Positions 1 through 8,187 of a stretch of DNA of 64,000 bases are shown here, piece after piece. The notes under the pieces are model-generated. The model was not told the origin of the DNA. It made no database searches and was given only the letters and a program-made list of their open reading frames with translations. Position 1 is the stretch's first letter; every line of letters starts with the position of its first letter. The translations under genes were made by a program, and so were the position numbers. Location: contig NZ_CP010834.1 of assembly GCF_001548675.1 (NCBI RefSeq), positions 1,771,501-1,835,500 on the forward strand, in the 5' to 3' direction. The DNA is from Methanobrevibacter sp. YE315. GTDB lineage: Archaea > Methanobacteriota > Methanobacteria > Methanobacteriales > Methanobacteriaceae.

Positions 1-225
1 TTAATTATTTTCAATAAAAATAAAAACATGCCACGTACCTCCTATGTATTATATTTATTACATTTAATATAAATAATTTAATATTCAAACCTTAATGTTA
101 CAATCTAACACCAAATAAAGAAATAAAACTAAATAAAAAGCACAATCATGATTAACAATACATTTTATCACTTCAAGACAATATTGATGAATGCTAATCA
201 TTGAAACGCGACTAAAATGAAAAGA

Positions 226-233
226 TTTATAAA
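226..233 (+). promoter_or_regulatory. Probable archaeal TATA box of the coiled-coil gene
   Basis: TTTATAAA lies 48 bases before the start codon at 281, with room for a transcription start near 255-260 and a short leader carrying GGTGA. The rest of bases 1-280 is AT-rich and I see no gene in it. Confidence 0.5.
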
Positions 234-280
234 CTACCATACATAAAAACCCAATTGTCTAATAAACTAATGGTGAAATT

Positions 281-793
281 ATGAGTTTAGAAGAAACAAA
301 AGAAAAACTTGTAGTAAAACATGATGAAAGAAAAGTAAAATTCGAAGAAAAAAAAGCACAAGCAAGAATTAACCGTGAAGAAAGAAAACTAAACTTAAAA
401 GAAGCATATACTGATAAAAAAATATCATCCCATATTGAAAAAGCCATTAAAAAAATCTATAAAGCTGAAGATAAAGCAGATAAGGACATTATTAGATTAT
501 TAGATGCAGTAGATAAAGAAATTGTAGAAGATGAAGAAAAACCTATTGAACTCATCTTATTCAAAGCAGAAAATAAATTCGAAGAAATCTTATTAAACAC
601 CGAATTAAAAATGCAAAAGGCTAAAAACGAGTTAATCAAAAATCTTGAAAAAGATATGGAAAAAGTAGCTGAATTAATAACAATTGAAGAAGATCTTGCA
701 GTTGTTAAAGATGAAATGGATGAAGTTTCAGCTCTTTTAGATGAAAGAATTGACATTGAAAAAGAAACTTTAGACATAAAAGCTAAAGAATAA
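281..793 (+). CDS. Lys/Glu-rich coiled-coil protein, function unknown
   Basis: A 170-residue protein built almost wholly of charged heptad-like sequence rich in Glu, Lys and Asp, with no Cys and no membrane segment, so a long soluble coiled coil is expected. The start is supported by GGTGA eight bases upstream. Its first 60 residues (repeated DERK, FEEKK, EERK blocks) resemble the N-terminal charged arm of the Hsp20-like gene at 55417, on the other side of the integrated element. I do not recognise a named family. A host gene, apparently transcribed alone from the TATA box at 226. Confidence 0.75.
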   Translation: MSLEETKEKLVVKHDERKVKFEEKKAQARINREERKLNLKEAYTDKKISSHIEKAIKKIYKAEDKADKDIIRLLDAVDKEIVEDEEKPIELILFKAENKFEEILLNTELKMQKAKNELIKNLEKDMEKVAELITIEEDLAVVKDEMDEVSALLDERIDIEKETLDIKAKE

Positions 794-932
794 TTAATTT
801 TCAAAGGAAATATTGTTGAAATTTTATTTCAATGATTTTCTTTCCTTATTTTTATAATATTTAAAGTTAAACCGACAAACCATTTCATTAGGTACTTTAT
901 TAAATAATCATTTTAAAAAAGGAGTTTTTACT

Positions 933-1736
933 ATGAAAAAGTTTTTAAGCATAAATGGTATTGAAATTTGTGTAGATGATACAGAAGAGGGTGAAAATGC
1001 ATTATTGCTGATTCATGGACTTACAGGTGATAAAACTACTATGTACCCAATAAGAGACATGTTTAAAGATGATTATCGGGTAATTACAATCGATACAAGA
1101 GGCCATGGTGAATCAACACGTCCTAAGGAATATACAATTGATGACCATGCAGATGACATTCATGAAATCATCAGTGAATTGAACTTGGAAAAAGCTGATG
1201 TCTTAGGCTATTCCATGGGGTCATACATTGCCCTTAGAGCAGCTGAAGTAAAATGTGATGATATAGATCATTTGGTTTTGGCATGCACTAAGCCAAACGG
1301 CAAAACTTCCTCTGTTGCAAGACTTTTAAAGGAAGCAAATCTTGACATCACCCAAGTTAGCCAGGAAGAAATGATGGGCGTCATATTAAAGGCCAGTCTT
1401 GCACCACAATCATATGAAAAAGCTCTTAATGGCGAATTTAATATTGATGAAATATTAAATGGTGAAGAAAGCTATGAATTGAATGAAGAGGAAAAGGCTG
1501 CAGAAGATGCATCTTTGGCCGACTTTGACAATTCAAATGATTATGATAAGGTAAAATGCAAGACATTGGTTATTGGTGGCGAATATGATGGCATTAATCC
1601 TCCTGAATTAGGTCGTGAAGTGGCAGATGGAATAGATGGTGCTGAATTCGAATTGATTAAAGATGCGGGCCATTTGGCTTTTGCAGAACAGAGTGAAGAA
1701 TTCCAAAAGGTTATTAAAGACTTCCTAAATCAATAG
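933..1736 (+). CDS. Alpha/beta hydrolase (esterase/peptidase-like)
   Basis: A 267-residue alpha/beta-hydrolase fold enzyme. The oxyanion-region HG is at residues 28-29, the nucleophile elbow GYSMGS has Ser94, the acid is probably Asp219 in GGEYDG, and the catalytic His is His247 in DAGHLAF. All three catalytic residues are present at normal spacing, and the length is typical of the single-domain family. AGGAG sits ten bases before the ATG. The family hydrolyses esters, amides or C-C bonds; the substrate cannot be told from sequence. No signal peptide, so cytoplasmic. It stands alone between non-coding stretches. Confidence 0.88.
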   Translation: MKKFLSINGIEICVDDTEEGENALLLIHGLTGDKTTMYPIRDMFKDDYRVITIDTRGHGESTRPKEYTIDDHADDIHEIISELNLEKADVLGYSMGSYIALRAAEVKCDDIDHLVLACTKPNGKTSSVARLLKEANLDITQVSQEEMMGVILKASLAPQSYEKALNGEFNIDEILNGEESYELNEEEKAAEDASLADFDNSNDYDKVKCKTLVIGGEYDGINPPELGREVADGIDGAEFELIKDAGHLAFAEQSEEFQKVIKDFLNQ

Positions 1737-1908
1737 ATTGATGTTTAAAACGAATGTTTGTACTGAAACATTCACTTCAACGAGATTTTGGCATTACTTG
1801 TCAATGATACGCCACTAATTAAAATGAAAAAAATTTATTAGCATAATATCACAATGACCGATTGGTTAGACTGATGAATGTTTTCATAATAAATCAAATA
1901 TGCTAATA

Positions 1909-2166
1909 CTAATTTTTAGATTTTGTTATCTTTGGATAAAAGAAAAATATTAGAATTGCCGCTGAAAAGACTATTGTAGTTATTAAACCTGATTCGGGTC
2001 CAAAAGCGTTTCCGGAAAATAGTGAATATTTTGTTTAGGTAAATGAGAATAAAGCAGGCATTCCGGTGTGTCCACTTACTTCAAAGCCAAAAATACATCC
2101 TTGAACATAGTTCCACATTGAATGAGCTGCTGAGCAGAACCAAATATTGTCAAACCTTAAAAGCAT
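1909..2166 (-). pseudogene. Decayed C-terminal piece of a CPBP (CAAX-like) intramembrane protease
   Basis: Read on the minus strand, this stretch encodes about 85 codons with one in-frame TAA. Before the stop it has a helix ending SMWNYVQG followed by CIFGFEVSG; after it come FGPESGLITT and a hydrophobic tail. The H-x3-WN-x2-QG-x2-FG-x2-VSG pattern with FGPE/GG-L downstream is the conserved C-terminal half of CPBP glutamic-type intramembrane proteases, common in methanogens. The N-terminal half with the EExxR motif is missing. The other parts of 1737-2578 are very AT-rich and I see no gene. Confidence 0.6.
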
Positions 2167-2578
2167 TTAAAATAAGTTAATTGTTTAACAATTCATTATT
2201 TTTTTAAATTTTAATCTTTTTAAATTATTATAATTTTACAGAGTCGTATTTTTCGGAATTTTTCATATCAGTCCATATATTTTATGAAAATTTTTTTGAT
2301 AGAATTTTATCAGTTGAAAATTTTTGAATTTATTTATAAAAGTATCAACAATTTTTAAAGATTATTTATTATTCTAAAAAATGTTTAATCGAATTATTTG
2401 CTAAAATATTATATATTTTAAAGAAATTTACTAATTTTTATAATTATTGAATTATATTTTATAATTATTTTGATTAAATGTATAATAAAATCAACATATT
2501 TATATATAATTCATTTCAAAAAAATATTCAAACAGGAAAAATGACACGTTATAGAATATATTATTGGAGTGAAACAAG

Positions 2579-3427
2579 ATGTCAAAATCATTGCTTGCAA
2601 AAATACTAGAAGCCGTTTTAAGGGCAACCAAACTGAAATATATGGATTCAAAAGAAGAAGCAGATAAGTTTATAGAAAATCCTCCGGAAACAAAAGTACC
2701 AAAACGCCCATTCAAAAGCAAAGACATGGAAGGATGTGAAGTTTTCACTTTTGGAGATGAAAACGCTGAAAACACTATACTATACATCCATGGCGGTGCG
2801 TATGTGCTTGAAATAAACATTTTCCAACTGTTACACTGCAGGAAACTTGCAAAGAAGCTTAATGCATATGTAGTTGCACCAGTTTATCCTCTTGCTCCAC
2901 ACAATAAGGCAAACCAAACTTATGACCTCTTAACTCCATTATATGAAAAGCTGAGTTCAAGAAAGAATTTGATATTGATGGGTGACTCTGCAGGAGGCGG
3001 CTTTGCCTACTCATTTTGCCAGTATATTAAAAACACGGATCTTCCTCAACCACATAGGATTATAACATATTCCCCCTGGGTTGATATTTCAATGTCCAAT
3101 ACCCCCTATAACAGCGAAGAGGATGCGACTTTAGGAGATGTCGGGCTTCGTGAAATCGGCAAAACTTGGGCAGGAGATTGGGATACTCAGGACTATAGGG
3201 TAAGCCCAATTTTTGGAGACAATACTGGTTTGCCAGACACATTGATTTTTGTAGGTGGTGCAGAACTGTTTTTAGATGACATTAAAAAATTTGCCGAGAA
3301 ACTGAAAAAAGACGGCATCGATGCGAAATTGAGCATCGGCGAAGAAATGTTCCACATCTATCCCGTATTTCCAATTTCTGAATCAAATCAGGTTGTGAAG
3401 GAAATACAGGAATATTTGAATGAATGA
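2579..3427 (+). CDS. Hormone-sensitive-lipase-type alpha/beta hydrolase (family IV esterase)
   Basis: A 282-residue esterase/lipase. HGGA at residues 71-74 forms the family IV oxyanion hole and GDSAGG carries nucleophile Ser137. The acid position reads Glu229 in GGAELFLDD, where most members have Asp. The base is probably His259. GGAG is ten bases before the ATG. Members cleave short acyl esters in the cytoplasm; substrate unknown. A monocistronic host gene. The 750 bases that follow, up to the integrase, hold no gene I can support. Confidence 0.88.
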   Translation: MSKSLLAKILEAVLRATKLKYMDSKEEADKFIENPPETKVPKRPFKSKDMEGCEVFTFGDENAENTILYIHGGAYVLEINIFQLLHCRKLAKKLNAYVVAPVYPLAPHNKANQTYDLLTPLYEKLSSRKNLILMGDSAGGGFAYSFCQYIKNTDLPQPHRIITYSPWVDISMSNTPYNSEEDATLGDVGLREIGKTWAGDWDTQDYRVSPIFGDNTGLPDTLIFVGGAELFLDDIKKFAEKLKKDGIDAKLSIGEEMFHIYPVFPISESNQVVKEIQEYLNE

Positions 3428-3948
3428 ATATCACTTAAATGAACTTTTAAAAATTCATTGAAAAAAATAGTCACTGCATTACTTAACGTTACACTCACAA
3501 CATTAATGGCAGACTATTAGAAAAAACGGGTAAAAATCATTAAAACAGTAATTAAAATATTAATCGCAACATTAATCCTAAGGATTCAAATGCGCTTAAA
3601 AGAAGTTGGATAAATTCAACAAAACCAATGATTTAAAACCTATTACAACATAAGTATTACATCATGTAACACTTTAACCATTAATTTTTTCAAAAGAAAT
3701 ATTCAAAAAATATAACTTACCCTATTTTAAAGCAATTTTAACAGAAAAATATGAAAAACATAATTTATCACCAAACATCAACAACCGATTAAAATAAATA
3801 TAATCCAATTTTAACTATTCAACAACCATTATTTACAACATCAATAAAATAATTTAGGAATTCAAAAAAATAAAGCATCATAACTATGAAAATTGAAAGA
3901 TTAAACAAAATTACTTTTTAATAACTTTTAGTGAATTTAATCGAAACC

Positions 3949-3969
3949 TTTATATAGTAACAAAAAGTA
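3949..3969 (+). repeat. Candidate left attachment repeat (attL)
   Basis: TTTATATAGTAACAAAAAGT(A) matches 55349-55369 at 19 of 21 positions. It lies about 200 bases before the integrase gene. It includes a TATA-like box, so the match could instead be two similar promoters. Confidence 0.35.
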
Positions 3970-4030
3970 GGTCATCGAAAAATTGTATAGTAACTATTTT
4001 TTGGTTAGTTAGGTACTACAAAATTTCATG

Positions 4031-4066
4031 TTGCAAGTAAGTATATTTTTAAAAATTTACTTACAA
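4031..4066. repeat. Inverted repeat upstream of the integrase, possible integrase or repressor site
   Basis: TTGCAAGTAA at 4031-4040 faces TTACTTACAA at 4057-4066, a ten-base inverted repeat with one mismatch and a 16-base AT spacer. The core TACTTAC/GTAAGTA also occurs singly near 4090 and 4150 on the left, and near 55355 and 55380 at the right end, as expected of integrase arm sites. A TATA box (CTATATAAAATA, near 4123) follows for the integrase. Confidence 0.4.
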
Positions 4067-4164
4067 TCGGTGAATATACAAAATTTTGAATACTTACCAA
4101 ATGCTCTCGCTAGAAGTTTTTACTATATAAAATACAGAAATATATAATATACTTACTGTATAGC

Positions 4165-4177
4165 GAGTTGACCAAAA
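4165..4177 (+). promoter_or_regulatory. Start-codon motif copy 1 (GAGTTGACCAAAA)
   Basis: Lies directly against the integrase ATG in place of a recognisable ribosome binding site. Related copies occur at 5735, 5943, 6198 and 10467. Confidence 0.5.
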
Positions 4178-5356
4178 ATGACAGATATAAATGAAATTTT
4201 AATAAGAGAGTATGTAGCCACCCGTGGACTCTCACAGAGTTCATACCATGGCATGAAATACACATTAGCTCATTATTGCAGATTTCAAGGCAAAAATCTA
4301 CAAGAGCTACTGGATGAAGCAGATGCTGAAGAAGAAGCAGGCGTTCGTTGGAAAAAAACAAAACTCAAAAAAAGATTAACAGCCTACATGAACTACTGCA
4401 AAGAAACACTAACATTAAACAGCGCTAAACATTACCTTAAACTGGTTAAACAATTCTATCATCACAACGATATAGAAATACATAAGCTGCCACCTTTCAA
4501 TGACAAGAATGCATTAATGAGAGAACCTATTACAGCTAAAGATCTTCCAACACGTGAAATATTACAACAAGCTGTTGAAATAGCTGAACCATTGATGAAA
4601 GCTTTAATATTATTTTTAGTAAGCAGCGGCATGAGTAAAGTAGATGCAAGAAATCTTACCATACAGAATTTCCTTGATGCAACAAAAAGATATCATGACG
4701 AAGATGATGATATAATGACCGCAATAGCCAAAATGAAAGAATTTGAAGGACAGCTGATTCCTACATGGAACAGCAGAAGAAGCAAAACAAAAAAATTCTT
4801 CATTACCTTCAATACCGATGAAGCAACACGATACATCATGGCATATCTTGAACTTAGAAATGAAAAGCTAAAAGATAACCCTGAAAATGGCCAAACAGAA
4901 TTAAAACCTCATGATAAGCTATTTAAAATATCTACACATTACTTTACAATGAAATTCGGCCAATTGAATGATGCTTTAAATTTAGGCACTGTTGGCGGAA
5001 GACCTGAGGAAGGCATTAAGGGATATAACCGTTTAAGAGGACACATGCTTCGTAAGTACCATGCAACCAATCTTAAAAAGCATGGAATGGATACATATTC
5101 AATCAATGTAATGCAGGGCAAAAGTAACGGTGCTGTCAATGATGTTTACTTTTTTGAGGATGAAGATGCATTATTCCGAGAGTACATTGAAGCTATTGAA
5201 GGTGTTTTGATAATGACTGACGTTAGAGAGTACAATATCTATTCACCCGAATATGTTCAAATGGAAGAGGAAAACAATGAATTAAGAAACGAATTGACAG
5301 ATATGAGAGCCGACCTGGACTTCCTTAAAAGGAAATATGAGGAAGGCTCATCATGA
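4178..5356 (+). CDS. Tyrosine recombinase / integrase
   Basis: A 392-residue site-specific recombinase that would integrate and excise the element. Residues 1-110 are an N-terminal SAM-like DNA-binding region. The catalytic domain follows, with HMLR at 289-292 (box II His and Arg) and VYF with nucleophile Tyr324. The box I region reads SGMSKVDARNL (150-160), where the canonical Arg after the Gly-hydrophobic pair is Ser153, with Lys154 next and Arg158 beyond; this form is seen in archaeal virus integrases but weakens the assignment of the first catalytic Arg. Residues 360-388 form a coiled coil. Its promoter region carries inverted TACTTAC repeats, and a hairpin-T terminator follows at once. 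Confidence 0.9.
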   Translation: MTDINEILIREYVATRGLSQSSYHGMKYTLAHYCRFQGKNLQELLDEADAEEEAGVRWKKTKLKKRLTAYMNYCKETLTLNSAKHYLKLVKQFYHHNDIEIHKLPPFNDKNALMREPITAKDLPTREILQQAVEIAEPLMKALILFLVSSGMSKVDARNLTIQNFLDATKRYHDEDDDIMTAIAKMKEFEGQLIPTWNSRRSKTKKFFITFNTDEATRYIMAYLELRNEKLKDNPENGQTELKPHDKLFKISTHYFTMKFGQLNDALNLGTVGGRPEEGIKGYNRLRGHMLRKYHATNLKKHGMDTYSINVMQGKSNGAVNDVYFFEDEDALFREYIEAIEGVLIMTDVREYNIYSPEYVQMEEENNELRNELTDMRADLDFLKRKYEEGSS

Positions 5357-5360
5357 TTTT

Positions 5361-5392
5361 TTTGTTGAATTTTATACATTCAACAATTTTTC
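5361..5392 (+). terminator. Hairpin-polyT terminator after the integrase
   Basis: TTGTTGAAT (5361-5369) pairs perfectly with ATTCAACAA (5377-5385) over a seven-base loop and runs into a T tract. A second weaker hairpin (AAACACC/GGTGTTT, near 5404-5432) follows, also before T-rich sequence. Confidence 0.6.
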
Positions 5393-5548
5393 TTATTTTT
5401 TTCTAAACACCAATTTTAAAAACATCGGTGTTTTATTTTTGATGGTGTACAATTTAATATACTTTAACTCTTTTTTCTGAATGTTATTCATTGAAATAAG
5501 AATAGTAATGTTTATATATTCAAAATACCAAAACTAATAATTGCCTTC

Positions 5549-5610
5549 ACCTAAGAAAATTGACCCCACTTCGTAAAATTGTTCTCATTGCGAAGAAAAT
5601 TTTTTTAGGT
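5549..5610. other. Long imperfect stem-loop in the integrase-downstream gap
   Basis: ACCTAA (5549-5554) pairs with TTAGGT (5605-5610), AATT with AATT inside it, and CTTCG (5569-5573) with CGAAG (5591-5595). This is the only clear structure in the gap 5357-5713. It could be a small RNA or a protein-binding site. Confidence 0.35.
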
Positions 5611-5713
5611 AAGGATCAAACATAGGCATTATAAAAAAAATGGTGTCTAAAAGGATGTGATTGAAAAGTCAAAAAAAATAGTAGTCTATAAGCATCAATT
5701 ATAGGGGTTAGTA

Positions 5714-5806
5714 ATGAATAATAAAAATAGTAAACGAGTCGACCAAAACATGTTTAAAATAATTACTGTTCAAAACTTAACCCAGTTATTTAATATATTT
5801 CAATAA
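5714..5806 (+). CDS. Possible 30-residue peptide carrying the repeated KRVDQNM motif
   Basis: ATG at 5714 has a good AGGGG ribosome binding site eight bases upstream and opens 30 codons ending in TAA. The peptide contains KRVDQNM, which recurs in frame in the next gene (KRVDQNM, and KRVDQSM at its start). The same bases form start-codon motif copy 2 before an internal ATG at 5750, so either a 30- or an 18-residue product is possible. Too short to assign; it could also be a leader. Confidence 0.35.
   Translation: MNNKNSKRVDQNMFKIITVQNLTQLFNIFQ
5735..5749 (+). promoter_or_regulatory. Start-codon motif copy 2
   Basis: CGAGTCGACCAAAAC directly precedes an ATG at 5750. Confidence 0.45.
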
Positions 5807-5942
5807 ATATATAAATATTACCACAAATTGGGCAATATTTATTTTACATTAAATATTCTGGTAATTGGACAGAATTCTATTTTTATTATTTAATTTTATA
5901 ACATTTCAACCCCCTTTGATTTTTGCATGGACTTTGAAAAAA

Positions 5943-5957
5943 AGAGTTGATCAAAGC
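5943..5957 (+). promoter_or_regulatory. Start-codon motif copy 3
   Basis: AGAGTTGATCAAAGC directly precedes the ATG at 5958, the most likely start of the next gene. Confidence 0.45.
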
Positions 5958-6332
5958 ATGTACGAATTAAGAAAATGGATATCAAAACCATTGCTGAAGG
6001 AAACCATCTACTCCCCGATGAGTTTTGAAAAACTGAGTGAAGTCATCGTTGAAGTATGTGAACAGGACAACATCAGCAATGAAAAAGATTTCTTCGAGAT
6101 GTATGAAATCGAAGAATTAGAAACGGGATTGAAAAATAAAGAAGTAAATATAATTTTTAATTCCTTAGACTGTCGAATTTCAAATAACAATACAAAACGA
6201 GTTGACCAAAACATGATAGAAAAAGAAATAAACGGTAAACCTCATGTAATAATCCCAAGAGAAGATTGGGAAATGATGTGGAGACTTCTTAGAAGAATTG
6301 ATGTATTAGGTGAGAAATATGGGAATCTCTGA
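5958..6332 (+). CDS. Hypothetical early protein
   Basis: A 124-residue acidic, Glu-rich protein of unknown family. The open frame runs back to a TTG at 5865, but that extension is a hydrophobic leader without a binding site; the ATG at 5958 follows motif copy 3. A second motif copy lies in frame at 6198 and precedes Met at 6213, so a 39-residue C-terminal product beginning MIEKEINGK may also be made. A TATA-like AATATATAAATATT near 5806 could drive it. It overlaps the next small gene by 14 bases, so the two are probably co-expressed. Confidence 0.5.
   Translation: MYELRKWISKPLLKETIYSPMSFEKLSEVIVEVCEQDNISNEKDFFEMYEIEELETGLKNKEVNIIFNSLDCRISNNNTKRVDQNMIEKEINGKPHVIIPREDWEMMWRLLRRIDVLGEKYGNL
6198..6212 (+). 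promoter_or_regulatory. Start-codon motif copy 4
   Basis: CGAGTTGACCAAAAC directly precedes an in-frame ATG at 6213 inside the preceding gene. Read in frame it encodes the KRVDQN of KRVDQNM. Confidence 0.45.
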
Positions 6333-6429
6333 TATTTCCATTTTTTATCCTGAAGCTGATTTGAATAACTGTGAAAACTGCACCTTTGACTGCAATTTTC
6401 ATGGATACTGTATAGACGATGTGGTATAG
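6319..6429 (+). CDS. Small Cys-rich protein (36 residues)
   Basis: ATG at 6319 has an excellent TTAGGTGAG site six bases upstream, inside the end of the previous gene. The product has four Cys in NCENCTFDC and HGYC, spaced like a small metal-binding knuckle. The gene at 10480 begins with a similar Cys cluster. Ends with TAG one base before the next ATG. Confidence 0.6.
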   Translation: MGISDISIFYPEADLNNCENCTFDCNFHGYCIDDVV

Positions 6430-6430
6430 T

Positions 6431-6733
6431 ATGTTTGAATCTCAAAATCAATTCAAAGAAAATTACCATGGCATCCTAACTCACAATGGTGAGATTAAAG
6501 TTGCCAAAGGAGATGTTGAACATGAAATCCTCTATATTGACGATGACGGTATCGTATTAGTGGATGGTGGAAAAAAAGCATACCAAACACTAATACACGA
6601 CAAGCTATTGTCATTAATCCAATATGCAACTGAAGGAGATACTGCATTCATCAAATTCATAAAAGGTGAATCATACATTGTTGGATTCAGGAAAAACAAA
6701 AGGGAGAAAAAATATGGAACAAACAATTCTTGA
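6431..6733 (+). CDS. Hypothetical early protein
   Basis: A 100-residue protein, mixed alpha/beta, with no recognised domain. Start alternatives are ATG 6419 and ATG 6431; the second is favoured because the previous gene stops at 6429. The last 20 residues are basic (FRKNKREKKYG) and overlap the next gene by 20 bases. Part of a tightly packed early operon leading to the replication genes. Confidence 0.6.
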   Translation: MFESQNQFKENYHGILTHNGEIKVAKGDVEHEILYIDDDGIVLVDGGKKAYQTLIHDKLLSLIQYATEGDTAFIKFIKGESYIVGFRKNKREKKYGTNNS

Positions 6734-6932
6734 GATGCAGCAAAATCTTGTTGATGGATTATTCATTGCATTTGCATCTATTGATGAAGAATGTTATTAT
6801 TCACTGACCAAATCTGATGAACTCAAATTCCTAGATGATAAAACAGTAGTCATACGTAGAAAAAGCGGAAGACATTCAATAATCAACTTGAATTGGATTG
6901 TTGACATCAGTATAAGGCGAGGATTGATTTAA
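6714..6932 (+). CDS. Hypothetical early protein
   Basis: A 72-residue protein. The frame is open further upstream, but AGGGAG eight bases before ATG 6714 fixes the start. The pattern of short beta strands (CYYSLTKSDELKFL, KTVVIRR) suggests a small beta-rich fold. No family recognised. Directly followed by the next start codon. Confidence 0.6.
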   Translation: MEQTILEMQQNLVDGLFIAFASIDEECYYSLTKSDELKFLDDKTVVIRRKSGRHSIINLNWIVDISIRRGLI

Positions 6933-7070
6933 ATGTCCAAACCAGCAAGACTATATCCAAAAGAAGAACCTATTAACCCTAATCCAAAAATGATTTTCAT
7001 CGGAAGCATTATATTTGCCATAGCTATTGGATGGATTGGAATTATAACCGCAAGCTTCGGAGTATTATAA
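6933..7070 (+). CDS. Small single-span membrane protein (45 residues)
   Basis: ATG at 6933 follows the previous stop without a gap. Residues 20-45 form one strongly hydrophobic helix, after a polar Pro-rich N-terminus (KEEPINPNPK). An early viral membrane peptide of unknown role. It ends one base before the AAGGTGA site of the next gene. Confidence 0.6.
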   Translation: MSKPARLYPKEEPINPNPKMIFIGSIIFAIAIGWIGIITASFGVL

Positions 7071-7081
7071 AAGGTGATAAA

Positions 7082-7645
7082 ATGGTAAAAGCAGAACTTA
7101 TAGAAAATCCAGAAGTTCCTAAAGAAACTGGATTAATAACCCAAGACAATGTCCCTAATGTCGATGTAGCTATTGAACAATGGGACGCTTATCAAAAACT
7201 ATGTAAAGGATTATTAAATGACACAGATTACCAAGAAATAATTGTTAAAGAAAAAGATGAAAGTGGAAACTACGTTAAAGTGAAAAGACACTTCAAGAAA
7301 AAGTCAGCATGGCAGAAACTCTCAAGAGCGTTCAATGTTGATACCGAAATAGTTGACCGTGACATTGAAAGAACAAAAACAGGTAGAATAAAAGAAGCCT
7401 ACTACTGCATTAGAGCAACATTACCAAACGGTCGTAGCGTAGAATCAGATGCATTATGCTCAAGGTCTGAAAAAGGAAAAGACAAAGTCTCAGACCACAC
7501 TATCATGTCCACAGCAAAAACACGTGCAACCAACCGTGCAATAGCTGAACTGATAGGAGCCGGAGAAGTGTCAGCAGAGGAAATGTCAGCTGAGAAAGTG
7601 ATAGCACCAACCCAGTCAAAATTTTTAAAAGAGGATAATAGCTAA
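7082..7645 (+). CDS. Conserved virus protein, candidate single-strand annealing/recombination protein
   Basis: A 187-residue protein started at ATG 7082, preceded by AAGGTGAT; the longer frame has no binding site. After a charged middle (HFKKKSAWQKL) it has an Arg-rich region, PNGRSVESDALC, then TAKTRATNRAIAELIGAG and EVSAEEMSAE at 150-172. This combination recurs in archaeal and bacterial viruses next to replication genes. I believe such proteins act in ssDNA annealing or recombination, but the assignment rests on context and pattern memory. It lies upstream of a helicase. Confidence 0.5.
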   Translation: MVKAELIENPEVPKETGLITQDNVPNVDVAIEQWDAYQKLCKGLLNDTDYQEIIVKEKDESGNYVKVKRHFKKKSAWQKLSRAFNVDTEIVDRDIERTKTGRIKEAYYCIRATLPNGRSVESDALCSRSEKGKDKVSDHTIMSTAKTRATNRAIAELIGAGEVSAEEMSAEKVIAPTQSKFLKEDNS

Positions 7646-7677
7646 ATCCTCTTTAATATTTTTAGGAGATAATTAAA

Positions 7678-8178
7678 ATGAGTTTCGAAAACACTAAACA
7701 AACTATATTTACAGGTACAGAACTAGATTATGAGGAAATTGTAGATATTCCAGACGGATATGAAAAAGCAGAATTGAAAGATTTCGAAGATGGAACATTA
7801 ATCACCGGCAGACCTGAAATGGCTTCAGTTTCATCATTCACTTTCGATGATGACGGTGAAGAAAAAACAGTTAACAGATTCAAACTATACATCTTCCAAG
7901 ATGCTGACCAATTATATGTTGAAATCAATGTTAATCTTAAAAATGATGGAGACATTCACAAAAACGTTAGAAAAGGAAGTGTGTTATTTGATTTCTTAAC
8001 CAGCATTCTTGAATTGGAAAATGCAGGTTCAGTTGGCAGATCCAATATTCTAAGAAATGTTGATCTTTCCGAATACCGTGAATTCGTAAACAGATTAAGT
8101 GAGATGACAATCCAAGTAAAAGAAAGATCTGGAACCTACACATTCTACAGTTTCATTGTGAGGGACGTTAAAGTATAG
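7678..8178 (+). CDS. Hypothetical replication-module protein, possibly OB-like
   Basis: A 166-residue acidic protein with a good GGAG site. Strand-rich segments (VNRFKLYIF, LYVEINVNL, YTFYSFIVRDVKV) around a helical stretch would suit an OB-type or similar beta barrel. Placed between a candidate annealing protein and the helicase, it may be the ssDNA-binding protein of the module. This is inference from position; no motif proves it. Confidence 0.45.
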   Translation: MSFENTKQTIFTGTELDYEEIVDIPDGYEKAELKDFEDGTLITGRPEMASVSSFTFDDDGEEKTVNRFKLYIFQDADQLYVEINVNLKNDGDIHKNVRKGSVLFDFLTSILELENAGSVGRSNILRNVDLSEYREFVNRLSEMTIQVKERSGTYTFYSFIVRDVKV

Positions 8179-8187
8179 GTAATTAAA

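Noticed and set aside
3481-3612. Short frame with a hydrophobic stretch after the lipase gene
   Set aside because: Broken by stops and without a start signal; not enough to call a gene or remnant.
5865-5957. N-terminal extension of the gene at 5958 (TTG start, hydrophobic)
   Set aside because: No ribosome binding site, and the repeated start-codon motif lies just before the ATG at 5958.
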